A stretch of DNA of 64,000 nt from CAVUPF01 sp963777915 (GCA_963777915.1 CAVZSH010000005.1:930001-994000), one strand, 5' to 3'. Positions 33,444 to 41,930 are shown, numbered from the stretch's first letter. Notes: a model not told the origin generated them from the letters alone. Numbers and translations: made by a program.

Positions 33444-36402
33444 GGGAATCGAGAACGTCGGTTTTGCTGACCGTGTAGCCGCCGCTCACCAGGTCGACCG
33501 TGGCCGGGCCGATCTTTTCGGTGGCATCGAGTGAGCTGCTGAAGTGTTCGTCGAACGGGGTGGTGACCGGCACGCTCGCACCTGCCGCTTCGGGATTGCC
33601 GTCGAACACGGCGCGGAATTCGGTATTTTCGTCGAGCTTGAAGTGCTCATCGGGGAATTCTGGAGTGCTGTAGGTAAATTCCTTGGCGTCGAAGTAGACC
33701 GCTTCGCTTTTACCAGGACTGCTTTCGACCGCAAGCGGCCAGCTCACCTGGTTGCCTTTTGAGTTCTTCACGTATTCGGCCGGGATGGTCTGAAAGGCCT
33801 TCATGTCGGGACCTTTGAACTGGAAGCTGACGCCCGTCGGCCCGCCTTCTTTCGGCGGGGCGCCCCATTCGGCCTGCAGCGTGTAGTAGCTCGAGGACTT
33901 CGTGCCCTCTTCGGGGGAGACCAGCTTGCTCGTCGATGGCGCCGGCGGGTAGATCGCGGGGTTGAACTTCCACTTTGCCGGCGCCGCATCGGTGTCCCCT
34001 TCCTTGTCGGTGGCGGCTACGACGAAGGTGTGCCATCCCGGGCTGAGGTGTTCGGGGAGGGTGTAAGGAGAGGTGCAGCTTTCGGTCGCTTCTTCTTTTG
34101 CGTTGTCGAGCGAACACTTGAAGGTCGATTCGGGCTTGCTCGACGTGAACGTGACCTGGGACGTTTCGCCGCTGGTGTAGGTCGGATGAGGCGAGGTGAT
34201 CGTCGTGTGCGGGCGGGTCTGCCACCTCTGAATTCTGTTGTTTATGGTATCGGCGACCCATATGTCGCCTTTGGAGTCGGTGGTGAGGCCGTTGGGGTGG
34301 TTGAACTTGAATTGGCCGGCACCTGTTCCTTCGGTTCCGAACAGGGTTATGAATTCCCCTTTTTCGTTGAACTCCTCCACGCGGCTGTTCCAAGTGTCAG
34401 CGACCCAGACGTGTCCGTGCGAGTCGACCGAGATGCCCTGGGGGGCCGCGAAACGGCCCTGGCGTGTGCCCTCTGAACCGGATGTGCGGACGTATTCGCC
34501 TTTTTCGTTGAACTCCTCGATCCGGTTGTTTTCGGTGTCGGCGACCCAGACGTTGTTGCCGGGTCCGATCGCGATGCCGCCTGGTTCGTCCAGTTGGCCC
34601 GCTTCGGAGCCTTTCGAGCCGACCACCTTGATGAATACCTCTTTTTCGTTGAACTCCTGAAGGCGATTGTTACCGGCGTCGGCGACCCAGATGTCGCCTT
34701 TGGAGTCGATCGCGACGCCTTCGGGACTTGAGAACTGGCCGTTGCCGCTGCCGGCTGTCCCGGCCTGGCAGGTGTTGCCCGAGGCGGCGGTGCAGAGGTT
34801 CTTTTCGGCTTCGGTGCCTTTGGCTTCGACCTTGGTCTTGTTTACTTCCTTGCCGAAGGTGAGGACGAATTCGCCTTTTTCGTTGAACTCGTCGATGCGA
34901 TAGTTGAAGGTATCGGCGACCCAAACGTTGCCTTTGGAGTCGACCGTGATCCCGGTCGGGTAATGAAGATCGCCCTTCCCAGAGCCGCCCGATCCAAAGG
35001 CCTTCTGAAATTCGCCCTTTTCGTTGAACTCCTCGACTCGGTCGTTTCCACTGTCGATGACCCAGAGGTTGCCGTGCGAATCGACCGCGGTGCCTCCGGG
35101 GCGGCTGAACTGGCCGTTGCCGGTGCCTTCAGAGCCAAAGGAGCTCACGTAGGCCGCACCGCCGAAGATTTCCCATTTCTCGACTCGGTCGTTCAGGGTG
35201 TCGGTGACCCAGATGTCCCCGTTGGAGGCGATCGCGAGACAATTCGGATATTCGAATCGAAACTGTCCGGCGCCGGTGCCTTCGGTTCCGAACTTGTTGA
35301 GGTATTCGCCCTTTTCGTTGAACTCCTCGACCCGGTTGTTGTGGGTATCGGTGACCCAGACGTTGCCGCGCGATTCGATCTTGATGCCCGCGGGTGTCAA
35401 GAACTGACCGTTACCTGAGCCTGATGAGCCAAACTTGCGGACGTATTCGCCTCTTTCGTTGAACTCCTCGACGCGGTCGTTTTCGGTATCGGTGACCCAG
35501 ACGTTGTTGCCGGGGCCGATCGTGATCCCGGCCGGTTCGTCCAGCTGGCCAGCTCCGGAGCCTTTCGACCCGACGACCTTGATGAATTCGCCTTTTTCGT
35601 TGAACTCCTCGATCCGGCTGTTGCCGCTGTCGGTAACCCAGATGTCCCCTTTGGAGTCGATCGCGATGCCTTCGGGCCTTGAGAACTGGCCATTGCCGGT
35701 CCCTTTGGTGCCGAACTTCTGGACGTATTCCCCTTTTTCGTTGAACTCCTCGACCCGGTTGTTGAAGGTATCGGCGACCCAGACGTTGCCTTTGGAGTCG
35801 ACCGTGATCCCGGTCGGGAAGCTGAGCTGGCCGTTGCCCGAGCCTTCGCTGCCGAACTTCTTGATGAATTCGCCTTTTTCGTTGAACTCCTCGACCCGGT
35901 CGTTGCCAGCATCGAGGACCCACACGTTGCCGTGCGAGTCGACCGCGACGCCTCCCGGGGAATGGAACTGGCCATTGCCGGTTCCTTCGGAGCCGAACGA
36001 GCTTGAGTAGGCGACGCTGACTTCCGTTGGCGTCACTTCCGCGCTGGCGGCGGCCGGGGCAACCGCGAGGCCGGCAAGCACCAAGAAGGAAGCGAAGGCC
36101 GCAAGCGCCGTCCTCGAGATTCCGATGCTTCGGTTGATCGTCCGGGCCTCCGGTTTCTCGGCAGGAACAGCCTGAGGATGCCCGTTCCGACAGATACATA
36201 AGCCAGTTTGGTGGTTGTGACGAAGGCGGGCATCGTCGGAGTTCGAGAGCTCAGCAGGAGCGCCGCTGGCCGCGGGGCGTCTGGGACCCGCTGTGCGACG
36301 GGATCGGTGAGAGGCTGGCGATCGCCGGCGGAGAGGATCTGCAGCAAGCAGCAGAAGCGTGGGCAGTCCAACCCGAATGATGCGATGCGCCAGTGACTGC
36401 AT
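33274..36402 (-). CDS. Exported NHL-repeat protein, 5' part of a frameshifted NHL-RHS gene
   Basis: A 1042-residue frame. ATG at 36402 follows AAAGGAG by 9 bp, the best start. Two hydrophobic segments near the N-terminus (IIRVGLPTLLLLAA at 8-21, and ALAAFASFLVLAGLAVAPAA near residue 105) could both be export signals. Twelve NHL repeats follow, each like GNVWVADTFNNRVEEFNEKG, arranged as two six-blade sets, the second a near copy of the first. Then comes an Ig-like or fibronectin-like part (FTSSKPESTFKCSLDNAKEE) and the DLVSGGYTVSKTDV junction of RHS proteins. After about 33456 the frame leaves the RHS sense and runs 60 codons of Arg-rich nonsense. Confidence 0.85.
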   Translation of the reverse strand: MQSLAHRIIRVGLPTLLLLAADPLRRRSPASHRSRRTAGPRRPAASGAPAELSNSDDARLRHNHQTGLCICRNGHPQAVPAEKPEARTINRSIGISRTALAAFASFLVLAGLAVAPAAASAEVTPTEVSVAYSSSFGSEGTGNGQFHSPGGVAVDSHGNVWVLDAGNDRVEEFNEKGEFIKKFGSEGSGNGQLSFPTGITVDSKGNVWVADTFNNRVEEFNEKGEYVQKFGTKGTGNGQFSRPEGIAIDSKGDIWVTDSGNSRIEEFNEKGEFIKVVGSKGSGAGQLDEPAGITIGPGNNVWVTDTENDRVEEFNERGEYVRKFGSSGSGNGQFLTPAGIKIESRGNVWVTDTHNNRVEEFNEKGEYLNKFGTEGTGAGQFRFEYPNCLAIASNGDIWVTDTLNDRVEKWEIFGGAAYVSSFGSEGTGNGQFSRPGGTAVDSHGNLWVIDSGNDRVEEFNEKGEFQKAFGSGGSGKGDLHYPTGITVDSKGNVWVADTFNYRIDEFNEKGEFVLTFGKEVNKTKVEAKGTEAEKNLCTAASGNTCQAGTAGSGNGQFSSPEGVAIDSKGDIWVADAGNNRLQEFNEKEVFIKVVGSKGSEAGQLDEPGGIAIGPGNNVWVADTENNRIEEFNEKGEYVRTSGSEGTRQGRFAAPQGISVDSHGHVWVADTWNSRVEEFNEKGEFITLFGTEGTGAGQFKFNHPNGLTTDSKGDIWVADTINNRIQRWQTRPHTTITSPHPTYTSGETSQVTFTSSKPESTFKCSLDNAKEEATESCTSPYTLPEHLSPGWHTFVVAATDKEGDTDAAPAKWKFNPAIYPPAPSTSKLVSPEEGTKSSSYYTLQAEWGAPPKEGGPTGVSFQFKGPDMKAFQTIPAEYVKNSKGNQVSWPLAVESSPGKSEAVYFDAKEFTYSTPEFPDEHFKLDENTEFRAVFDGNPEAAGASVPVTTPFDEHFSSSLDATEKIGPATVDLVSGGYTVSKTDVLDSRAGIRSQSGILQNLRIGVRRTGGETAHLGLWLAVLGTRRTRSRRRSLDRTARRARK

Positions 36403-36674
36403 AGGCGACGACTCCTTTTTTGCGAAATGGAATCTTGGGGAACGTCTGACGGGCACTCGATCAGAGTTGGCAATCGGCGGTCAAGAAGATAATTGAATAG
36501 TCTAGATTCTATCTACTAAATATTTGGGGTGTGCCCGGTTTCGCCATCTTCGATCGGTCGAGCCGCCAGATCTCTGGCAGACGGGGCGAATGCCGGCTTC
36601 GTTGCCTGTAGCAGCCGAACACCGCATGCACGCAGAGGTGGGACTTATCCGCGCTCTCGCGCGTCTTGGAAACG

Positions 36675-36884
36675 ATGAGCGAACCGCAGCTACTCGGAGA
36701 GCCGCTGCTCGATGCCGACCAGGCGGCACGACTCATGCACGTGCCCCGCAGCACTCTCTATGAGCTGGTGCGCTCTCGTGGGCTGCCTCACGTGCGGATC
36801 GGCGATCGCGGCTTGAGGTTCACCCGCTCGGGCTTGGAGGACTGGGTTGCGGATCACACTTACGGGCGCCGGCACCGAAGCTGA
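36675..36884 (+). CDS. Excisionase/AlpA-like helix-turn-helix protein
   Basis: A 69-residue protein of the MerR-like excisionase type used by integrative elements: LLDADQAARLMHVPRSTLYE (helix-turn-helix, about residues 12-31), then GLPHVRIGDRGLRFTRSGLE and DWVADHTYG. ATG at 36675 is chosen over a TTG three codons upstream. It is convergent with the integrase gene, whose stop is 34 bp away. Excisionases of this class bend DNA at attachment sites to favour excision. Together with the integrase and the adjacent tRNA it forms the recombination module of the island. Confidence 0.8.
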   Translation: MSEPQLLGEPLLDADQAARLMHVPRSTLYELVRSRGLPHVRIGDRGLRFTRSGLEDWVADHTYGRRHRS

Positions 36885-36917
36885 GGTGCCGCATGGCCTG
36901 GGTCAATTTCAGCCGCC

Positions 36918-38150
36918 TCAGGCAACGGGCTCTCCCGCCGCGTTCTGGGGCTGCTCGAGGCGGAAGGCTTCGGAGACTCGCTTCGCGGCGTCCTCGCGAT
37001 CGACGAAGGCGAGGTAGCGCCGCGTCGTCGTGAGGTCGGCGTGGCCCATCCACTCCATCACCTCGCGGGAGTCGGCGTAGCGGATCACCGTGCTGCCGAA
37101 GGTATGGCGGAGATTGTGGAAGCGGAAGTCCTCGCGCAGCTCCGCCGCCTTCAGGGCGCTGCGGTAGCGGTCCTTTAGGGACTTGTATCCAACGTGCATC
37201 CCACCGCTCGTGCAGAAGACGAGATCGTCCTCCGCCGTGAAGTGATCCCGCTGCCCGATCCCGGCAAGTCGCTTGGCGACCTCCTCGGCCATCGGCACGG
37301 CTCGCTCGGCGCCGCTCTTTGGCGTCGTCGTTTCGCCGCGGGTCCAGTTCTCCCGGACGTGGATCGTGCGGCGAGCGAAGTCGATGTCTCGCCAGCGCAG
37401 GGCCAGGATCTCCCCCATACGCAACCCCGCGAAGGCCGCCGTGTGAAAGATCGCGGCATCCTGTTCGTCTTGGCGGTGAAGCACCCCTTTTCCTCGAGGC
37501 CCGAGCTGCAGCTCGGGTGGTTTTCGGTGGCGCCCGTCCTCTGCCGCCCTGACCAGCGCCAGAACCTCCTCAGGGCGCAGCACGTCGATCTTCGCCGCAC
37601 GCCGCACTCGCGGTCGCTCGACGATGTCGACCGGGTTGCGCGGCAACCCGTAGACCTTCATCGCCCGCTTGAAGATCGAGCCGAGGCAGACCACGTACTT
37701 CTGGCGGGTCCTGTTCGAGCCCCGACGGCTGCCGACCCAGAGCTCGATCTCCTCGGAGGTGATCGACTCGATCTTGCGCTCGCCGAACTCGCGATCCAAG
37801 ACACGGACCATGTTGTTGTAGTCGCGCATCGTCGAGCCCTTGCAATCGCGGACGTTTTCGCAGTAGGTCAGCCACTCGGCGGAGGCATCGCGGAAAGTCT
37901 TGCCAGTCTGAACCAACCCGGGCAGCGTCCCGAGGCGGGCCTGCATGAGCAGCTCGTCCAGGAAGGTCCTCGCGCCGGCTTTCGTGAAGTAGCCATCGGG
38001 AGCCGCGCTCTTCTCGGTCCAAGCCGGTCCGATCCGCTTCTGCTGCTGGCGGCCGTCGGGAAGCCGGTACTTCGCGTACCAGACCGAGCCGCGCCTTCCC
38101 TTGCGCTGGAAGACGTTGCCGGAGATCGGGCGGGGCTGCGGGGGGCGCAT
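36918..38150 (-). CDS. int: Tyrosine-type site-specific integrase
   Basis: A 410-residue phage/ICE-type integrase. The N-terminal arm-binding region precedes a SAM-like core-binding domain (about residues 80-170, with WLTYCENVRDCKGSTMRDYN) and the catalytic domain: Arg in AGLRMGEILALRWRDID, His-x-x-Arg in HNLRHTFGSTVI, a late His in MEWMGHADLTTT, and the Tyr nucleophile in RRYLAFVD. ATG at 38150 is preferred; the frame is open to a TTG at 38192 that lies within the 11-bp arm-type repeats. It sits 100 bp from the tRNA at 38250, the standard position relative to attL. It probably integrated the island into this tRNA. Confidence 0.9.
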   Translation of the reverse strand: MRPPQPRPISGNVFQRKGRRGSVWYAKYRLPDGRQQQKRIGPAWTEKSAAPDGYFTKAGARTFLDELLMQARLGTLPGLVQTGKTFRDASAEWLTYCENVRDCKGSTMRDYNNMVRVLDREFGERKIESITSEEIELWVGSRRGSNRTRQKYVVCLGSIFKRAMKVYGLPRNPVDIVERPRVRRAAKIDVLRPEEVLALVRAAEDGRHRKPPELQLGPRGKGVLHRQDEQDAAIFHTAAFAGLRMGEILALRWRDIDFARRTIHVRENWTRGETTTPKSGAERAVPMAEEVAKRLAGIGQRDHFTAEDDLVFCTSGGMHVGYKSLKDRYRSALKAAELREDFRFHNLRHTFGSTVIRYADSREVMEWMGHADLTTTRRYLAFVDREDAAKRVSEAFRLEQPQNAAGEPVA

Positions 38151-38174
38151 CTGGCGCTCGATTATAAAGGTTTC

Positions 38175-38196
38175 GGGACAAAGTTGGGACAAAGTT
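38175..38196 (+). repeat. Tandem 11-bp repeat, probable integrase arm-binding site
   Basis: Two perfect adjacent copies of GGGACAAAGTT (11-bp period, one helical turn) between the integrase gene and the tRNA. The same GGGACAAA unit occurs as a pair at the right edge of both att-like repeats (16967-16989 and 19465-19487). One-turn spacing of identical sites next to an integrase and next to tRNA remnants fits arm-type binding sites. Seen in sequence; binding is inference. Confidence 0.65.
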
Positions 38197-38249
38197 CGAA
38201 ATTGTCACAAAACTCACTTGTTAAATATGGCTATTTAGAGGGCTTTTAA

Positions 38250-38323
38250 TGGGGCGGGCTGGACTCGAACCAGCGACCGACGGATTATGAGTCCGCTGCT
38301 CTAACCAGCTGAGCTACCGCCCC
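38250..38323 (-). tRNA. tRNA with CAT anticodon (Met, possibly Ile2)
   Basis: A complete 74-nt cloverleaf on the minus strand: acceptor GGGGCGG paired with CCGCCCC, D-arm GCTC/GAGC, anticodon stem GCGGA/TCCGT with loop CTCATAA (anticodon CAT), T-stem GCTGG/CCAGC with loop TTCGAGT, and discriminator A. CCA is not encoded. CAT tRNAs can be elongator Met or, after lysidine modification, Ile2; I favour elongator Met because of the loop and stem, but not strongly. It is the integration target of the island, whose integrase starts about 100 bp from its 3' end. Confidence 0.95.
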
Positions 38324-38341
38324 GAAGGGGCGAGACTAGCG

Positions 38342-38707
38342 CTACGCGCTGAAGAGCTGAGCGAGGGAACGGCCGACATCGGGGGGCTCTTCGTTGCCCT
38401 CCGCGGCGGCTACGGCTCCCTCTGCGAGCGCCTTGGCGGCGTCGGCTATCTGGTGGGCGCGGCCGCCGCGGATGACGCCGGTCTTCTTTGCTTCGGCAAG
38501 GTCTGACTCCATCAGGCCGGCAAGCTCGGCGAGGCGGCGCAAGCCGACTACGGCTGCCGTGCCCTTGAGAGCATGGGCTTCGGCCCGCATCGTCTCGAAG
38601 TCGCTCGTCTCGGTCGCCAAGCCGGCGGCGATCACGTCGCAGCGACGGCGGGCCTCCTCGGCGAACGAGTCCAGCAGCTCAGCGTCGGAGCCAGTTGTCT
38701 CGCTCAT
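38342..38707 (-). CDS. Hpt (histidine phosphotransfer) domain protein
   Basis: A 121-residue helical protein with the phosphotransfer motif AEAHALKGTAAVVGLRRLAE (about residues 47-66), where the His in HxxKG is the phosphorylation site, followed by helices that complete a four-helix bundle. It would relay phosphate between a hybrid kinase and a response regulator; no such partner lies in the window. The ATG overlaps the stop of the upstream lipoprotein gene by 4 bp. It ends 18 bp from the tRNA gene. Confidence 0.85.
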   Translation of the reverse strand: MSETTGSDAELLDSFAEEARRRCDVIAAGLATETSDFETMRAEAHALKGTAAVVGLRRLAELAGLMESDLAEAKKTGVIRGGRAHQIADAAKALAEGAVAAAEGNEEPPDVGRSLAQLFSA

Positions 38708-39762
38708 TCGCCGATCACCCCCTTGACCTCCTGGGTCAGCTTTGCGACGCCGAAGCCGCCCTCGATCTCGGAGCGGATCGTGCCGTGACGGTTGATTACG
38801 AAGAGCCAGGGCACGCTGGGCAGGTGGAATGTCCTCACCTGGGGCCGCACGCCCTTGCTCGGGTTGTTTTCGTTGTAAATCTCCATGTGGATGAATGCCA
38901 CCTTGTCGCCATAGAGCCGTTTGACCTGCTCGGCCACATCGACGACCGGGCTGCAGGTCCGACTCTGGCAGAACTTGGGGGTCGCAAACAAGAGGACGAT
39001 CGGCTCTTTTCCGAGAACTTCCGCGTAGTCGACCTGGTTCTGGGTGTCCGGCGGGGCGCGGGTGGTGACCTTGGAGAGGTCGCCACCGACGCTCGCCGTG
39101 GTCGGCGTGTGGATTAGTGGCGCTCTCTGGCCAACCCGCGGGATCGCTGTAAATTCCCCAACCGTGACAACTGGCAGCACCGCCGCAGTCGTCTTGCCTT
39201 CCTGTTTGATCAGCGCCAGGACCCGCCATTCGCCGTCGCTCGGGAATTCCACTTCGGCTGTGTAGACGAAAGTGGCAACGTTGGGATCCTGAGCCGTAGT
39301 CTGGGAACGAAAGGCGGGCTTGGTCGCAAGGCTTTCGATCGCAGCCGGAAAGGGTCCGGTGGCTGGCTGACTGAGCGGCCTGGCATGCGTGGGTACGCCG
39401 TTGCGCGACTTGGGCGGCGCCTTTGCGATGTAGAGGGCTACCTTGGTGTTGGCTACCGGCGTGCGATCGGGCTGGAAGACTTCGAATGGGTAGCGGTTAT
39501 CTCCCGGGTAGAAGGCTTCGCCGGTCGGCGCAGCGACTAGGCTGGAGCGGCCTTCGGCGGACTTGAGCACTTCTTTGAGCGTCTTGCCATCGGCGCTTGG
39601 GAATTCGCTCTTCGGCGGGGCGGGACGGCCTTCCGCCGCGGACGAGACCGTGGTCGTAGAGGTCGAAGACCCTGAGCCGCCACCGCATCCGGCGATCAAA
39701 GCCGCCACTGAAAGCAGGCAGAAAGCGACCATGACGAAACGGCTGGGGCGCATCGGCGGCAT
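38704..39762 (-). CDS. Lipoprotein with thioredoxin-like domain
   Basis: A 352-residue lipoprotein. The start at MPPMRPSRF is chosen so that a short n-region precedes the signal peptide VMVAFCLLSVAALIAGC, with lipobox IAGC. A Ser/Thr-rich spacer and a beta-rich region of about 160 residues follow. The C-terminal domain (about 215-350) is thioredoxin-like: PIVLLFATPKFCQSRTCSPV carries the redox pair with four residues between the cysteines, and LPSVPWLFVINRHG has the cis-Pro region. The longer CxxxxC spacing is unusual for a classical thioredoxin (CxxC) and resembles Sco/TlpA relatives. The stop overlaps the Hpt start, a curious coupling. Confidence 0.82.
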   Translation of the reverse strand: MPPMRPSRFVMVAFCLLSVAALIAGCGGGSGSSTSTTTVSSAAEGRPAPPKSEFPSADGKTLKEVLKSAEGRSSLVAAPTGEAFYPGDNRYPFEVFQPDRTPVANTKVALYIAKAPPKSRNGVPTHARPLSQPATGPFPAAIESLATKPAFRSQTTAQDPNVATFVYTAEVEFPSDGEWRVLALIKQEGKTTAAVLPVVTVGEFTAIPRVGQRAPLIHTPTTASVGGDLSKVTTRAPPDTQNQVDYAEVLGKEPIVLLFATPKFCQSRTCSPVVDVAEQVKRLYGDKVAFIHMEIYNENNPSKGVRPQVRTFHLPSVPWLFVINRHGTIRSEIEGGFGVAKLTQEVKGVIGE

Positions 39763-39855
39763 GTTATTGAGGGAGGGTGGAGCTGCACCGGGCCCCCTGC
39801 GGTCGCTGCGGCTAGCGGGCATATAGGGTGCGCGCGAACCTAGGAGAGGAGAACG

Positions 39856-40590
39856 ATGTTGGCGAAGCGAGCGGCGCTGATCACCGGGGCTTCAAGCGGG
39901 ATCGGCCTGGCGATCGCCAGTGCTCTCGGTGAGGACGGATACGCGCTGACCGTTGCCGCCCGCCGAGCAGAGAAGCTGGAGGCGGCTGCCGAAGGTCTGC
40001 GCGCCGACGGCATCGAAGTTCAGAGCGTCGCCGCCAACATGACTGACGAGGGAGAAGTGGTCGGGGTCTTTGCCAAGCATCGCGACGCCTATGGCCGCCT
40101 CGACGTGCTGGTCAACAACGCGGGCGTCGGGATCGGGGCACCGATGGAGGAGATCCAGACCAAACACCTCGACATGCAGCTCGCAGTCAATCTGCGTGCG
40201 CTGATTCTCGGCACCCGCGAGGGGTTGCCGATGCTGCGCGAAGCGGGCGCAGAGCACAGCAAGGCACTGATCGTCAACACCGCCTCGATCGCCGGCAAGG
40301 GCGGACAGGCATGGCTCTCGATCTACGCGGCGACCAAGGCGGCGGTAATCAACTTCACCCAATCGACTCACCGCGAGGCTGGCGGCGCCGGAGTCCAGTG
40401 CACGGCGCTAGCGCCAGGCTTCGTCGACACGCCGATGACCGAGTTCGCCAAGGGACAGGTGCCGGCCGCAGAGATGATCCAACCCTCCGATCTTGGCGAG
40501 GCGGTGCGCTTTCTGCTGCGCACGTCGCCAAATTGCCACGTGCCCGAGATCGTCTTTACGCGGCCCGGTGAGGGGCTCGACACTCCCTGA
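39856..40590 (+). CDS. Short-chain dehydrogenase/reductase
   Basis: A 244-residue classical SDR with ITGASSGIGLAIASALGEDG (NAD(P)-binding Gly motif), NNAGVGIG, the catalytic Ser in VNTASIAGKGG, and the catalytic YAATKAAVINF (Tyr-x-x-x-Lys). APGFVDTPMTEFAKG follows at the expected place. AGGAGAGGAG at 39842-39851 supplies the ribosome-binding site. Substrate cannot be told from sequence. The next gene begins 10 bp after its stop, so it is probably in one unit with the glycosyltransferase, and the pair may modify a lipid or secondary metabolite. Confidence 0.93.
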   Translation: MLAKRAALITGASSGIGLAIASALGEDGYALTVAARRAEKLEAAAEGLRADGIEVQSVAANMTDEGEVVGVFAKHRDAYGRLDVLVNNAGVGIGAPMEEIQTKHLDMQLAVNLRALILGTREGLPMLREAGAEHSKALIVNTASIAGKGGQAWLSIYAATKAAVINFTQSTHREAGGAGVQCTALAPGFVDTPMTEFAKGQVPAAEMIQPSDLGEAVRFLLRTSPNCHVPEIVFTRPGEGLDTP

Positions 40591-40600
40591 CGCCCGCGGC

Positions 40601-41866
40601 GTGGCGCGGGCGACGGGCGACGGCGAGTCGCTGCGCATCCTGGTCGCCGCCTTCGGCGATCCAGGTCACGCCTTCCCAGCGATCTCGCTGGGAAGTGCGC
40701 TCGCGGTCCGCGGGCACGAGGTGCTGGTCGAGACCTGGGAGGAGCGACGCGGCGCGGTCGAGGGCGCTGGGCTCGGATTCAGGGCGGCGGAGGAATACCG
40801 GATGTTCCCGCCGCCAGGCCCCGACTCAGCGGACGGCGACCACGCGGCTGAGGCGGCGCGGGCGCTGTTACCGCTACTGGAGGAGATGCGCCCCCACGTC
40901 GCCGTCAGCGACATCCTCACTCTGGCGCCGGCCTTGGCCGCCGAGAAGGCGGGGGTTCCGCTGGCAACGCTGATCCCCCATATCTTCCCGGTAGTCGAGC
41001 CGGGGATGCCGTTCTTCGCGGTGGGACTCCGCCGTCCGCGCACCCCGCTCGGACGAGCGATCTGGCGGGGCGGTAAGAAAGCGCTGAATGTGGGGCTCGA
41101 GCGTGGGCGGCGCGACCTCAACGTGCAGCGAGCGCGGCTGGGCCTACCGCCACTTGAGCGAATCCACGGCGGTATAAGCCCCGACCTCGCCTTGGTCGCC
41201 ACCTTTCCCCAGCTCGAGTACCCGCGAAGCTGGCCAGCGGGGGTGGAGGTGACTGGTCCGATGACGTTCGAGCAGCCGCACGACGAGATCGAGCTGCCGC
41301 CGGGGGACGCGCCCCTGATCCTGGTCGCCCCGAGCACTGCACATGACTCAGAGAACCACCTGGTGCGAACCGCTCTGAAGGCGTTCGCCGAGGAGCCGGT
41401 TCGGGTCGTCGCGACGACGAATCGCGTCGTGCCCCAGAGCCCGATAGAGGTCCCCCCAAACGCGATCCTGGTCGAATGGCTGAGCTATAACCAACTCATG
41501 CCGCTGGCCTCTCTCGTCGTATCCCATGGTGGCCACGGCACCGTGGCCCGTGCCCTTGGCGTCGGCACACCGGTGCTCGTCTCCCCGATTACGGGAGATA
41601 TGAGCGAGACCGCGATGCGGGTCGCCTGGGCCGGTGCCGGCCTCTCTCTCCCCTGGCGCCTCTGCCGACCGGCCCCTCTGCGCTGGACCACCCGCCGCCT
41701 GCTCGGTGAGCAATCCTTTGCCAAGCGCGCCGGTGAATTGGCAATTTGGGCGCGCGACCACCAAGGCGCCGTCCGCGGCGCCGAGCTGGTCGAGAGCCTC
41801 GCGTACCGCCGGGCCACGGGAGAGGAGCTCCGGGGGTGGGAGTCGAACCCACAACCTCTCGGTTAA
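40601..41866 (+). CDS. Glycosyltransferase of the GT1/UGT fold (MGT-like)
   Basis: A 421-residue enzyme with the two-Rossmann GT-B layout. The N-terminal domain starts ILVAAFGDPGHAFPAISLGS (acceptor-side His region). The C-terminal domain carries LVAPSTAHDSE and WLSYNQLMPLASLVVSHGGH, the region that binds the diphosphate of a nucleotide sugar in UGT/MGT enzymes. GTG at 40601 is chosen; GTG at 40568, overlapping the SDR, is the alternative. The final 13 codons lie inside the opposite-strand tRNA-Asn gene, so the natural end of the protein (WESNPQP) comes from tRNA DNA. The natural stop may have been lost. Confidence 0.87.
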   Translation: MARATGDGESLRILVAAFGDPGHAFPAISLGSALAVRGHEVLVETWEERRGAVEGAGLGFRAAEEYRMFPPPGPDSADGDHAAEAARALLPLLEEMRPHVAVSDILTLAPALAAEKAGVPLATLIPHIFPVVEPGMPFFAVGLRRPRTPLGRAIWRGGKKALNVGLERGRRDLNVQRARLGLPPLERIHGGISPDLALVATFPQLEYPRSWPAGVEVTGPMTFEQPHDEIELPPGDAPLILVAPSTAHDSENHLVRTALKAFAEEPVRVVATTNRVVPQSPIEVPPNAILVEWLSYNQLMPLASLVVSHGGHGTVARALGVGTPVLVSPITGDMSETAMRVAWAGAGLSLPWRLCRPAPLRWTTRRLLGEQSFAKRAGELAIWARDHQGAVRGAELVESLAYRRATGEELRGWESNPQPLG

Positions 41867-41901
41867 CGGCCGAGCGCTGCTACCAGTTGAGCTACCCCGG
41901 A
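41828..41901 (-). tRNA. tRNA-Asn (GTT)
   Basis: A 74-nt cloverleaf on the minus strand: acceptor TCCGGGG with CCCCGGA, D-arm around GCTCAACTGGTAGCAGC, anticodon stem CTCGG/CCGAG with loop CCGTTAA (anticodon GTT), T-arm GTGGG/CCCAC with TTCGACT, and discriminator G. The 3' end overlaps the coding end of the convergent glycosyltransferase gene by 39 bp. Confidence 0.95.
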
Positions 41902-41930
41902 TCGTGTAATCCAAAAACTGCTACTTCGGA

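Noticed and set aside
34200..36000. CRISPR-like or satellite repeat array
   Set aside because: The periodic DNA similarity is in frame with NHL protein repeats and there are no unique spacers of constant length.
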